A DNA stretch of 64,000 bases from Puccinia triticina (taxonomy: Eukaryota > Basidiomycota > Pucciniomycetes > Pucciniales > Pucciniaceae), in assembly GCF_026914185.1 (NCBI RefSeq), contig NC_070566.1, forward strand, positions 6,820,001 to 6,884,000, written 5' to 3'. The notes below the pieces were generated by a model, which ran no database searches, was not told the origin of the DNA, and saw only the letters and a program-made list of their open reading frames with translations. The position numbers were made by a program, and so were the translations under genes. This document shows, piece by piece, positions 41,863 to 53,089 of the stretch. Numbering within the stretch: position 1 is the stretch's first letter; every line of letters starts with the position of its first letter.

Positions 41863-44800
41863 TCTAAGTTTATTAAAACCACAGATCCACCAAAAAAAAG
41901 TTCAAGGGTTTCCCCTATACACAAGCATTTCCAAAAACAAAAGAAAGGTTTTCCCCTACAAGATAAAAAAAAACAAAGTACAATAATTATAAAAGACTAT
42001 ATATACATGAAAAGCAACTGATTTAACAAACTCCCAGCCTGTGACATGCCACAGGTGAAAAGAGACCGGCTTTAACCCGCTCAGCCTGGCACAAGTGTGA
42101 GAAGCAAAAGTTGGGGCTGTGAGGACACCAACCCGCGCAAGTGCAACAGGGGATGCCCTAGGCTCACAACCCTTGACGCACCACTGGACTCTTTATATAC
42201 TTGCTCTGTTGCTCTCCAAACTCAGTAAAATGTATCTCTCTGCCTGCAGCCTGATTGCCTCCTTCACCTTTTCGCCCAACCCTTGATGTTGCCAAGGAAC
42301 CTCCAAAAAACATCCACGCCGCTAGCACAACTTACCTGGTTATGAAACTCATTTCCATTGCCACAGCTAACCACGACACCCTCGACCAACCTGGCACTTG
42401 GTTTCCGCCGCCCTGACAACTCCTCAGTCCTCCAGTCTATTCAACAAGAATAAGTTAACACAACCACGCCCTTAATCATACCACACGTTCAGTTGGCCGC
42501 TTAGCCTCACCTTGACTAATTGTAATGGTACCACTACACAGTGCCCATCAATTGCATGAGTAACATGGTCCATTGTTCAATTAAAGTTGAATCAGGCTCG
42601 CTGGCCGCACGAATTTGTTCCCAACTGATCCCCATCCGCTCATACACAACTATCCAATCAGCAGACTCTTGGAGGTGCAGTCCCGACTGATCCCCAAGCT
42701 ACCCCTGATTCCGTCACTTCGTCACTTTGGCACCAACGGGTGAGAAGAACGTCCACCCAGGCGACTGTTCCACCCGCAACTATGAACCAGCCCAGAAAGA
42801 TCCCAGCCTCTGTCATTGACAGCCAAAAGAACAGCTTAGGATTGTTGAGCCCAGCCAGCACCACCACCCGAAAAAAAAGTGCGATGTCGGTGCGGGCACC
42901 ACCACCATCACCAATTTTGGCATGGCAGTTGTTGCACAAGCCGTCAGCCCGTCATCCTCCTCTTCCACCGCGTCAACTCCCTTGGGAAGCACTTCAAACA
43001 TGCCCTTGGGAATCAAAACTCCCGACGGAATTAGCAGTGTCGTTAGCAGCTCGAGCAGCTTTCCAGTCATCGCCAAAGCGGACATGATGACTGTTGGTGG
43101 AATCACTGTGTTTGACAACAAGTCAGCCAATCAATCGCCAGCGTCTCTCTAAATTCTTTTCCGCTGGTTCCCAATAGGCTAAGCAAATCCCGCTGACCTG
43201 GTGCCATTCTTCTCCAGATCTTGGCAGATATTGCATTTCATCACATTGAAATCTACGAAGCCATTGGTACGGCGTTGATAATCAATGGCCGGGCCGAATA
43301 CTTCCAAACCGTGGACAGGGTTGTCTTGGCAATATCTGCAATGTTTATCTCATTCAAGGTCTGGTAAACCAGAAGCTTGAATTATTGTTCAAAGTCAGCT
43401 TGCGCTAACCTAAATTTGGTGAAGATTCTAGCTAATCAACCGCGAACTCGAGCTTCACAGCCCAGACAGGCTCAAATCTCTGATCTGCGCGCTCAGTATC
43501 TTGTCTGGCGACGGTAGTAACCTACCAATGGCCTCTAGGCCAAACTGACGCTTCTGGCGGTGAGAGTAACCCTCCAATGTCCCTGCAGCAGCTCTGCAAT
43601 GGCCTCTAACAGTCGTTGGGTGTTCTTTAGCAGCCGACTTATGGGCTTTGGGAAGAACGTACTGCATCTCTCAATGGTGGCCGCCTTCCTATAGCCTCTA
43701 AGCTCAGCTTTTCTCTTCTACATATCGGTGCTGTCGGCCCTCTAATGGTCTGTAGGCTCCTCTTCTCCCGGCAATGACAGCCTCGACATGTACTCTTGAA
43801 CGTGTCGCTCTACCACCTCCAGGATCCCACTGGTTCAAAAGAACTGCCGTCAAGCAGTGGCCTCTAAACAGAATGTGCCGCCTCAATTGGTGGCATGGGC
43901 TCTTCAATCCCATAAGCCGCGCTTACGGTGGCAGTGGCAGTTCTCTGATGTACTCTACGCTGGGTGTGTCGCTGCTTGAACCTTACTGTTTCATTCAGTC
44001 AGTTTGTTTTAAGTACTGTTTATTTAACTTGAAATGCCAAAATTGGGATTCATGAAGCTTTTTTCCATGTCAATTAAGGTGTTCAAAGTTGAAATCATAA
44101 AATTTTCAATACATAAAATCATAAAATCATAAAACTTTCAAGTGATGATTTCATATGTACCATTCTAGAAATGTTGCTGTAATTTGAGTGTTTGGGTGGT
44201 ACATATTTTTTTCAGCTCAGAATTTTATGATTTTATGGTGTTATGATTTTATGCAAGTCAACTTTGAACACCCTAAATGATGGGAAAAAGTTCCAGAAAC
44301 CACAAATTTTTGGAGAATATTATGAGTACTGGATAAGTTTTACTAAATATTTCTCCTGACAAAGTGGGGTTGACAAAATATCTCTCCCAAGATTGGGTCT
44401 TCAAATTGATTTGCTCAACAAAGTTTCATGTATAATATTTTTGAAACTATTCTATAAGCCACTTCCAGTTATTCCTGAGATATTCGCAGAAAATCTGATT
44501 GCAAGCATCTTGGGAGAATGCTTTATAAAATTATTGGAAATATCCCTGGATCTGTGACTGGTTCCTCTTGGCATTGGCACTGAATTAAGATTTCAAAATA
44601 CTTTCTTGCACCTATGGTGTATGGTTGCTTGTGTTTAATGGCTGTTACAGGTCCACCCAAGCACACAGATTTTTTTTTGCACAGTCACTTTGGATTATGC
44701 ACAATGACTGTGCATTGAAGCCTGGTCAAACCACATTTCAACAAAGGCTTAAGTAAGACCGCAAGTTATCCTGTCAGATTTGAGCAGACCAGCAACGCAA

Positions 44801-44915
44801 CATTTAAAGTTGGGGGAAGCTTGAATAGGTTTAAGATGCTGTGGGGGTTGGGGTAATGGGTTTGCTCCAACAAATACCCTTGAAAGTGCAGCGGCGTAGC
44901 CGCCTTGGAATCTAG
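41863..44915 (+). mobile_element. Helitron-like element H3, full length
   Basis: It starts TCTAAGTTTATTAAAACC after A41862. It ends GCGGCGTAGCCGC, CTTGGAAT and CTAG at 44912-44915, before T44916. The insertion point is proven by the interrupted foldback: its arms are continuous once H3 is deleted, with no target duplication, as expected for Helitrons. Cargo in 42240-43990 is GC-rich and gene-like; the 3' part is AT-rich. No replication-helicase gene. Confidence 0.8.
42240..43990. other. GC-rich gene-like cargo of H3
   Basis: Several short open frames with host-like composition, for example 42922-43152 (MPLGIKTPDGISSVVSSSSS) and about 43220-43365 (DIAFHHIEIYEAIGTALIIN). Frames shift and no family is recognised. 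Repeated caatggcctcta phrases occur at 43528, 43599 and 43856. Probably one or more captured host fragments, as in H2 (inference). Confidence 0.3.
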
Positions 44916-45432
44916 TGAAATATAAGGGGTGTGTGGTAGTCATATTGCCTTACTGCACACCCCTTATATCTGATGTTCTGAGGTACCAATATTGCCAAAA
45001 GTTTCAGAGCGCAGAGAATATGCATCATTATATAACCCCTGCAGACCTTAGACCTCTGGGAAATTTATCAAAAAAAATATTCAATTATCCAGATTGTTCC
45101 TATGAAGGCTGCCCGCCCCCCTATATCTCATGTTTGGTGTTTACCCCATTGCTATAAATCTAATGGCGCACAGAATATACACCATAGAAACATTTCTGAA
45201 ATTTTTAGACTCTTTAAATGTGTAACAAAAAAGTTATACATGTAGCAGTCATTTTTCTACTAAGCACACCATGTACCCGCCATGTACCTATTTTTTTCTC
45301 TCAAAAATTTCAAAGGAAGCTTCAAATGAATGTTTAAATTTTCCCTCAATTTTTTGGAACCCTGGTACATGTAACAAAAAAGATATTCCCTTAGTACACA
45401 CTTGGGAAAAGGGGGTATGCAAAAAATTAATT
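44916..45432. repeat. Right arm of the foldback element split by H3
   Basis: Inverted counterpart of 41383-41862. It carries ttttttgttacatgtaccagg-type blocks in complement and a short extra hairpin (ataaggggtgtgtggtag...ctgcacaccccttat) at the former centre. Confidence 0.7.
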
Positions 45433-46450
45433 AACAAATGTACTTCGCGCACTGCAAAAAACTCGTTGCGCACTGCAGGGGGCAACCACTCAACGTCCCG
45501 GCCACAGTGCGCGGTAGCTCAAAACGCTCTGCGCACTGCAAACCCAAAACTATGAAATTCTCACTTTTTTTTCTGCCAGCCGGCAGAGGGGATTTTTCTT
45601 GCTCCTCCATCAAATTCTTGGAGGATTTGGAGCCCTCAGCTGGACACAAAAAAAGGATGAAAAATAAACACAAAAAATAAGCTGAGCGCAGGCTCCTGCT
45701 CCTCCGGGGCTTTCAACCTGCCAAATACTCACGGATCGGGTACACAGCCCCTCGAAAACAAAGTTCGAGGGGCAGAAGCTCCGGCTGCCGTACATACCAA
45801 TGGCCGGCACAGCCCGGCGTCTACACACTGGGTCCCCCGATGACCGGCCAGGTGCAGTGCAGATTACCGGTCATCAAGGGGAATATGTACTCCTCTCGAT
45901 GAGCCTTTTTCAAAATGGCCGGATCCGGGTGAGCCATCTCGTTAGCCCAGGCTCTCCAGGTCCTGAGCGCAGCATGGTGGCCGCCAGGTGTCGGCTCTGG
46001 GCTGCCACGGGCACAGGCAGCCATGATGTCCTGGGGGAGTGGGCTGAGCGCGTCATCGTGTCCGCCGGGGGTCGCTTCCGGGCTGCCGCCGGGGCGGACC
46101 GCCATGAAGTCTCTGGGGCGTGATGGTCTCACAGCCGCCTCGGATGGGGGCGCAGGGGGGCCGACCCCGGGGCCGCCCCTCGGACGCTGAGTCAATCGAT
46201 GGTCTCGCTGGCGACTCGGTGCCGCCCTGAGGACCGTGGCGCTCAGGGGGGCAACCGTGGGGGCGCCACATCTCCATGGGTCACGCCCGTAGTGGCGCAA
46301 ATCGTGGTCCATGTGGCGTCTCGGGGGCTGAATAATACGGCCGCGCGATGGTGGCGCCACAGCCTTTTCAAATTCGCCCCGCGGTGTAGCAACGAGGTGT
46401 TGCATGTCTTCTCAAGTCTTCCGTGGGGCTTGGAAACACATCAGGATGTG
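45433..46450. repeat. hAT-like end fragment followed by GC-rich tandem repeat DNA
   Basis: 45436-45560 resembles one end of the cgcgcactgc foldback family (tacttcgcgcactgcaaaaa) without a partner. 45790-45930 has gatgaccggcc-type units as in the MULE-like satellite. 45940-46420 is GC-rich with degenerate 60-65-bp units (ggacatcatggctgcc, ggcggccaccatgctg). A 194-codon minus frame here is repetitive and I do not call it a gene. Confidence 0.4.
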
Positions 46451-46536
46451 ACTTGAACCACAAGCATGATATTTACTAGCCCGACCAAGCCGCCTGGGTG
46501 TTGGTGCGATTATGCTTCTGCTCATTCTCTCCTTCG

Positions 46537-49174
46537 ATGAATCCGTTTGATTTTATTTGCCCATTACGGGCTTTCTTGTTTCTTGTAATTGGGCAGATCA
46601 TTCTGGCTGAAGGCTCCAAGATCTCAAGCTCTCAAGCACCATGGGCACCCACCACCGTATTGGTTATATCCCGCAAAAATATCTCGGCTGATTGTACTAT
46701 CCGACCTTCAGTCACAATTAATGGCACTTTTCCAGGCCCCGAACTTCGATTCAAGGCGGGCCAGAAACTTTGGATTCGGGTGATCAATGAGCTCGAAGAT
46801 GAAACGACAACAATGCACTTCCACGGATTGGCCCAGTATGGCTCACCCTTTGCTGATGGTACTGTTAAGATTTCTCAGGTATGGACCCCTAGCATTCCCA
46901 TAACAGATTCTGTGCTAGTGAAGCCGTACCCTATGGATCAATAAAATAGATACACAACATGAATATCTACTAATTTCTCCTGTTGCCTTTTACACAGTTT
47001 CCCATCCGCCCCAAAGGTGGCTATTTTGATTACGAGTTTGAATTGCCAACTGACTCAGCAGGCACATAGTGGGTCTCTTTCTGTTCATGGTCAGGTTGAT
47101 GCTGATAATTCGGCTGAATTTTGATTTGTTGGCGTGGCGCGTAAAGCATTTATCACACACATCACAGGTTTCAATCAATAACTGCCTACGGTTCCTTCAT
47201 AATCGAAGAAAATGGCGTGGCACCTCCGTATAGCTATGACGAAGAACGCACCCTGATGTTCAGTGATTACTATCATGCCACTGACAGTAAGATTATCTCG
47301 GGTCTGGCTTCCACCCCAATCAAGTTTCTTGGGGAGCCCCAGAGCCTAATTGTCAATGGAGAAGCGTTAGGATCATGCAATTCCTCTAGTCTCTTCGGAT
47401 GCACTAAGAACTGTCACCCTCATGTGTTACACGTAAAACCTGGCTTGACTTATCGAGTCCGGTAAGTCCGGCAACGGCTCAAGAATATCCCCTTCTTGTA
47501 TCAAGTTACGTTTATTGACAACCTCGCTGCCTCGTTTCCCAACTTATTCGACCGATTTAGGACAATTGGTATTACTGCCCTCACATTCCTCTACTTTGCC
47601 ATCGAATCGCATTCCAAACTACAAGTAATTGAGGTTGATGGCGGATACATCAAGCCAGCAAGCGCTCCATTCATGGAAATTGGGTCGGGACAGCGTTATT
47701 CCTTTCTTCTAAAAACAAAAACTCTGGAGCAACTTCAAAAGAAAGGTGGCCAGCGCGATTATTACGGCCGAGTTGAAAGCCGCTGGCGGGAAAAACGCGA
47801 CATGGGATCTTTCATATTGAGATACGACATCAGTTCTGCTGTATCCAATCCGACAAATGACATGAAACATTCCGCTTCAGCACTCCCATCGCTGCGAAAA
47901 GATTACATGCACAACTTCATCACTAATCTCACTGATCTCGACAAGATTGTGCCTTTGCCAAATGAGGACAATGAATGGATAGCACACCGCTTTCGACCAT
48001 TAATTCTGAAGAAAGATGCTCCAACAGCCGCCCAAGTCAGTCGCCGGATATTCATATCGAGTCAGCAGAGAAGAACACCCGAGGGGTCTGTAAATTGGTT
48101 TGTAAACAACTTGACCGTAAGCACATCATATCTTGTAGACTTGTATCTCTACAGCTTCCTGAGGGACATTCTTTCTGTAACAGTATGTCGAAAATAAGCG
48201 AAAGGTACCAATACTCGTTCAAGCTTACACCGATGGACTAAAGCCAGACTACAAGGCAGCCTTGCAGAATAACGGCTATGACTCGAAATTGGACGCCTAT
48301 CCGATAAAATTAAACGAAGTTATTGAGTTCGTAATCGTCAATATTGCCTCGACTGTCAACGTTTCCGAAGTACATCCTTGGCAGTAAGATTATCTCCGCT
48401 CTCTTTCCCCCAGTCCACAAGCTACTCTTGGGATTTTCTAAAGCCATGTCGGTCCGCTAAGTTGATTGGCTCTCGGGTTGTTCATTGACTGTCTATCTAG
48501 CCTACACGGACAAAAATTTTATGTGGTTGGCCAAGGCTATGGTGAATTTACCGAGGAAAGTTACAAACGCATTAACAAAGATAATCACCTGAGGAACAAG
48601 AGATCGATTGAACGCGATACACAGGTTGTCTTCGCTGGAAGAAATGGAAAATACTTCAAGGGTCCAATGCCAAGCGGATCACATGTTGGTTGGCTAGTCA
48701 TCAGACTCGTTGCCAAAACGCCTGGCGCCTTTCTTGTACATTGTCATCTCCAGGTACGATCATTTCTTGTTGGATAAGTGTGGCCTATTTTATCACAATA
48801 CCTACTCATCTCTAATGTGTTGCTATCATTATAACTTTGAACATTAATTGTGTCTTATCAGGTCCATGCAATAATGGGTATGAGCCTGGTGATGTTAGTC
48901 GGGATGGAAAATCTCCCCCCACTCCCGAAAGACTTTCTGAAGTTATACGCGTAAGTCCATCTTTTATATGCTATGATTTTCTTCCAGTTGTGCAAAGTAT
49001 GACTTGCACTCCTCATAGTTCATCGTGAAAAAAAATACTGAAATATCCATCTACTGACAAACTTTACTCGCATCCTGCAGATCCCGAGGTGGTCTCAGGG
49101 TGAAAGAACCTATTTCGTACTTTAATTCAGTGAAAAAAACGACCAGACTAGTGGAAACCAACTCCTCTCATTGA
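46537..49174 (+). pseudogene. Laccase / multicopper oxidase, eight exons, with an internal stop
   Basis: Exons: 46537-46878, 46998-about 47092, about 47168-47461, 47561-48116, 48184-48383, 48501-48753, 48862-48950 and 49081-49174. The start at ATG 46537 gives a hydrophobic N terminus typical of a secreted protein. Copper motifs seen: HFHGL (near 46816), HPWHLHGQKF across the intron at 48384-48500, and HCHLQVH across the intron at 48754-48861. Laccases oxidise phenols with oxygen at a four-copper centre. In exon 2 the frame FPIRPKGGYFDYEFELPTD leads to TAG (47067-47069), exactly where the family has the aromatic residue before the second histidine pair, and no H-x-H can be read in any frame before FQSITAYGSF. 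All other junctions are in phase, so loss looks recent, or this may be an assembly error. Confidence 0.75.
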
Positions 49175-50926
49175 TCAGGGGATATTAAGAGTCAAGCTTT
49201 ACTGCATAGATAGATGGACTATCATTCTTGGGACCAACAATTCAAAATTCAAATATTGTCAAATTCTTGTACTTTTAATTTATGTAACCGTATCTCTTTT
49301 AGGTTAAAAACCCCAAGAATTTTTTTCCGCTAACAATAGTGTAACCTAATCAATGCTGGGTAGATTTATAAATGTAGGAACCTTCAAAAGAGCTCACAGA
49401 AAATGTTGCGGTTAATCAAGTTTGATTGTTCAACTGATTGACCTGAGCTGAATACCAGTTGGATCCTCTCAACCTCTTGCAGACTACCAGAAAAGGGGGG
49501 GTTCATACCTTGTTCTAGAACTCCCAAAACTTAATACATGGACAGTTTTGTCCAAGCAGTAATTGAACAGCTTTTGTTCAACATGTTCTGCATTCCCCTG
49601 GGTACTGATTGCAGAAATTGTTGGACAAAACTGTCCAAGCAGTTATTTTATGCAGTGCAGCCTATCAGATTCACAACCATGGTTGAACAAGAAATTGCAC
49701 CTAGTCTTTCTTTCCATGCCACTGTGATAAAACATTACCTATGACAATATACCTCTATTATAGAAGGAAATATGAGTTAAATAGCTGTTTTTTGGGCACA
49801 AGCCTACTTCATTGATCTGGAAATAAATAAATCAAAATCTAAAACATAGAATTTTGATTGGATCTCAGTAGTCAGTTTGGATGGTTAGGCATTAGAAAAG
49901 GTGTTACGCCAGTGTATGCTGAGAAATGAATTCCAATTTTCACTTGGGAGTCAAGCAAAAAACTCCCAAGCCTAACACATTCCTCTTGGTGAAAGCCCAG
50001 AGGGCAACCCCGCAGGTTATCTTGTTGGAATTCTGCCCCGCGCACATCGCCGCAAGTGCGCGCTCTCAATCATGCCTTTATGAAATAAATAGGGCTGAGA
50101 GCAGCAAGCACGATGCCGGGCGAGTGTTGAAGAGGTGTGGAAAGATGAGTATCATTGCACATGAGAGAAAGGAGAAGGAAACAGACAGATGAGAAAGAGA
50201 AACAAAGAAAGGAACAAATGACAGTACCTGAGAGCAGCAAGCACGATGCCGGGCGAGTGTCGAAGAGGTGTGGAAGGATGAGGAGAAAGTCCTTCCACGC
50301 CCGCTGCCTCAGGCATACAAAGGGATTTGTGACATGAGGAAACCAAGCTGTGACATGTGTAAAGCATACAGAAACAGAAAAAGAGAAAAAAGAGAAATAA
50401 ACATAGACGACTAGCTCAACATGCCTTGGTTCATTCCTTGATCTCCGACCCACTTGTCCTCTTCTTTTTTCTGATCTTTACAACTTGTTTCAACTCCTAG
50501 TTTCCAATCAAGCGTCTCAACCTCTTCCTCGGCCTCAAAACATGAAACAACCATCTCAACCACAACTCAGCCCGCAAAAATCATCCTCAAAACCACAACT
50601 CAACCGCTCATCTAGCAAAGATAAATAGCACCACTTCTTGCTCTCAAAATCAATCCTCAGCAGCTTCCCCCACTCAACAAAAACAAACCAACTACTTTCT
50701 CTGCTCAGCTTCCGCACCACTCAAAAACTGTTGAGTTGTCTGTTAGTCTGCTACCACGATGTATCACCACAGTATGGAGGGCTGTTGGATCAACCCATGA
50801 GCACTACCTATTGAATTTCGACCCCTGTGACTTCAATCAGAGCAACTATGCATATCCATAGTCATCTCAGTAACCCCCTTTTGTCCACGTCACCCGTTCA
50901 ATAAAACCAAGCGCTTCAAGTCCCAC
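49175..50926. other. Intergenic sequence with a local duplication
   Basis: AT-rich. 50097-50150 is duplicated at 50231-50282 (gagagcagcaagcacgatgc ... ggtgtgga-agatgag). A palindromic tggacagttttgtcc pair lies at 49539 and 49621. No gene is supported. Confidence 0.4.
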
Positions 50927-50946
50927 TCCGGTTTTCTTTTCTTTAG

Positions 50947-52104
50947 TCAATCAAATTATCATAAGAAGAACTAAAGAAAAGAAAACCGGTAAGTCCTTTG
51001 GTTCTCTCGTTCATGCTATTTATCACGGTCAACAATGGAGGAGGAAAAACTAATGGTTTCTTTTATCTTTACGGACTTACTTCGCGCACTGCGAAAAGCT
51101 CTTCGCGCACTGTGCAGTGCGCGAAGTTTGCAAACACTTCGCGCACTGCGCGTGAAGGGCGCAACTTTTTCAAATTATTTTTTGACCAATCAATAGACAA
51201 GCTTATTATTGTCCTCTGTGAATTTATTTGGAGTTTTTTGAAGCTTCCTTGTATGCTTAAAAATCCCACCAATAAAAAAAACAAGTACAGCCATTTGGGG
51301 ACCTGGAATTCATATTCCCACAGGCCAAAAAATCCAATTAATTTATAGAATCATATTAAACATGTATTTAAAAGTTTTAGAACTTTTTGGCCACTTTGTA
51401 CAAGGACAAGGCTTTCAAAAACCAGTAACTGTTTCTCAAGATATGCCAAAATGCGCCAGTAAGTGGTGAACTTTCCTAATTTTTGAAAGCCTTATTCTTG
51501 CACAAAGTGGCCAAAAAATTCTAAAAAGTTTGAATTCATATGTATCATTATTCACTAAATTATTTGGATTTTTTGACTGGTGGGAATATGAATTCCAGGT
51601 CCCCAAATGGCTGTACTTGTTTTTTTTATTGGTGGGATTTTTAAGCATACAAGAAAGCTTCAAAAAACTCCAAATTAATTCACAGAGGACAATAATAGGC
51701 TTTTCTATTGATTGGTCAAAAAATAATTTGAAAAAGTTGCGCCCTTCACGCGCAGTGCGCGAAGTGTTTGCAAACTTCGCGCACTGCACAGTGCGCGAAG
51801 AGCTTTTCGCAGTGCGCGAAGTAAGTCCGTATCTTTATCCCATTCTTATGTTATTGTTTTCCAGTTCTATTATTTTTGACTCATTGTCGTCGTGCCACAT
51901 TTAACACCACTCCGACAAATACTGAATCTCAATAGGTATCTAGCATCACATTCAATATCATCAACTTCTCTTCTACTCATCGGACAAATGTTAATGTTTT
52001 CTTATTCTTTTATTCTCTTTTATTTCTTTCTCTAGATTCTTTTATTCTTAACTCTTCATCATCGTCGGGCATCTTTAACACCCGCGACACATCTCATTCT
52101 TCAG
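50947..52104 (+). ncRNA. Three-exon spliced transcription unit, function unknown (source copy)
   Basis: Exons are P 50947-50988, Q 51865-51935 and R 52036-52104. Intron 1 (50989-51864, GTAAGT...TTCCAG) is inflated by a 758-bp hAT-like insertion; without it and its duplicated target it would be 110 bp. Intron 2 is 51936-52035 (GTATCT...CTCTAG). The exon limits are shown by the gap-free copy at 52153-52334. Exon P is part of a perfect 19-bp hairpin (left arm starts near 50932, right arm ends at 50988). Exon R is followed by GTTAGA. Frames on the spliced strand hold stops, so coding potential is doubtful. Confidence 0.55.
51072..51829. mobile_element. Intact hAT-like foldback MITE in an intron
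   Basis: The ends are CGGACTTACTTCGCGCACTG and its complement. TATCTTTA flanks both sides (51064-51071 and 51830-51837), an exact 8-bp duplication. The arms are nearly complementary over about 350 bp. This copy serves as the reference for 11234-14996. It is inserted in intron 1 of the three-exon unit. Confidence 0.8.
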
Positions 52105-52152
52105 GTTAGAGTCAGTATAATTTTTGTTATCTTATTGTTTCCTATTATTTAG

Positions 52153-52409
52153 TCAATCAAATTATCCTAAGAAGAACTAAAGAAAAGAAAACCGTTCTAT
52201 TATTTTTGACTCATCGTCGTCGTGCCACATTTAACACCACTCCGACAAATACTGAATCTCAATAGATTCTTTTCTTCTTAACTCATCATCATCGTCGGGC
52301 ATCTTTAACACCCGCGACACATCTCATTCTTCAGGTTAGAATTCTTTTATTCTTAACTCTTCATCATCGTTGGGCATCTTTAAGACCCGCGACACATCTC
52401 ATTCTTCAG
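52153..52409 (+). other. Spliced (intronless) copy of the three-exon block, with an extra third exon
   Basis: P' 52153-52194, Q' 52195-52265 and R' 52266-52334 are fused exactly at the intron borders of the copy at 50947-52104. GTTAGA and a further copy of R (52341-52409) follow. A 48-bp GT...AG spacer (52105-52152) separates it from the source copy. Divergence is a few bases per exon, so it is older than the copy at 36991-37262. Confidence 0.75.
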
Positions 52410-52472
52410 ATCCTTGTCAAGATACCCTCGTAAAATTATACTACCAACCAACCACCCAGCTGGCAGCCACAA

Positions 52473-52560
52473 GTGCCTGTAGCCTAGTTGGTAAAGGCAG
52501 CACTCTAGTATGTGTCTCAGCATATAGCTGAGGTTGTGAGTTCGACTCTCACCAGAAACA
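52473..52560 (+). tRNA. tRNA-like sequence (degenerate tRNA or SINE head)
   Basis: Contains an A-box-like tagcctagttggtaaaggca, a long variable-arm hairpin (ctcagc-atata-gctgag) and a perfect T arm (gtgag-ttcgact-ctcac). The acceptor stem pairs at 5 of 7 positions and the anticodon stem is poor, so no anticodon can be named. The class II shape suggests descent from a Leu- or Ser-type tRNA. It may drive RNA polymerase III as part of a SINE. Confidence 0.35.
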
Positions 52561-52563
52561 TCT

Positions 52564-52930
52564 TAATCTTACAGTCTCTACAAAAACCGCCAACATTCCC
52601 GTCCTTAAAGTCTCCATTAGACTTTGCTTCCTACCTTCCCTTGTCCCTTTTCTCCTGTCTCTCATCAATCTCCTCATCAAGTCTCACCAGTGTTGACATC
52701 AGATCAAATTCTCTTCAAGCTCATCTGTGATCATTCTTGTCGCGCCAACGCTCTCACTCAACTCCATCAATTGGATCTTTCCAATTTGGTGAGAAAAGAT
52801 CGCAGTCTCCACATTGCTCACTCCTCAAGTCCTTTGTTCAAGATTTCTTTATTGAACTTATTTTTCTCCTTCTCACCGCAGTGTCTACTACTTGTCCATC
52901 TTTGATCTTATTTACTTTAGTCTGTCTTAG
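52564..52930 (+). mobile_element. LTR family X fragment
   Basis: Shares tccaatttggtgagaaaag, a cagtgtctactac block and actttagtctgtct with the solo LTRs at 24150-24992 and 14008-14571. The ends are not resolved. Confidence 0.4.
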
Positions 52931-52949
52931 GGATGGCCATGGGTACCAA

Positions 52950-53062
52950 CGGGTACCCGGCACCCCTTGGCGGGTACCCGGCACCCCTTGGCGGGTACCC
53001 GGCACCCGTCGGCGGGTACCCGGCACCCGTTGGCAGGTACCCGGCACCCGTTGGCGGGTACC
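52950..53062. repeat. 21-bp minisatellite (cgggtacccggcacccnttgg)
   Basis: Five tandem units with few changes. The KpnI-type palindrome ggtacc occurs in each. Confidence 0.85.
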
Positions 53063-53089
53063 TGTTTAAGTGCCTAGTACCCGCTGTGG

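Noticed and set aside
45821..46405. 194-codon minus-strand ORF
   Set aside because: It is made of degenerate 60-65-bp GC-rich tandem units, with open frames on both strands and no domain.
50097..50282. A third unspliced/spliced exon pair
   Set aside because: The 54-bp block is repeated, and the minus-strand spacer starts with GTACTG, but it has no clear AG end and no fused copy exists.
52473..52560. A functional tRNA gene with a named anticodon
   Set aside because: The anticodon stem does not pair properly and the acceptor stem has two mismatches; I therefore list it only as tRNA-like.
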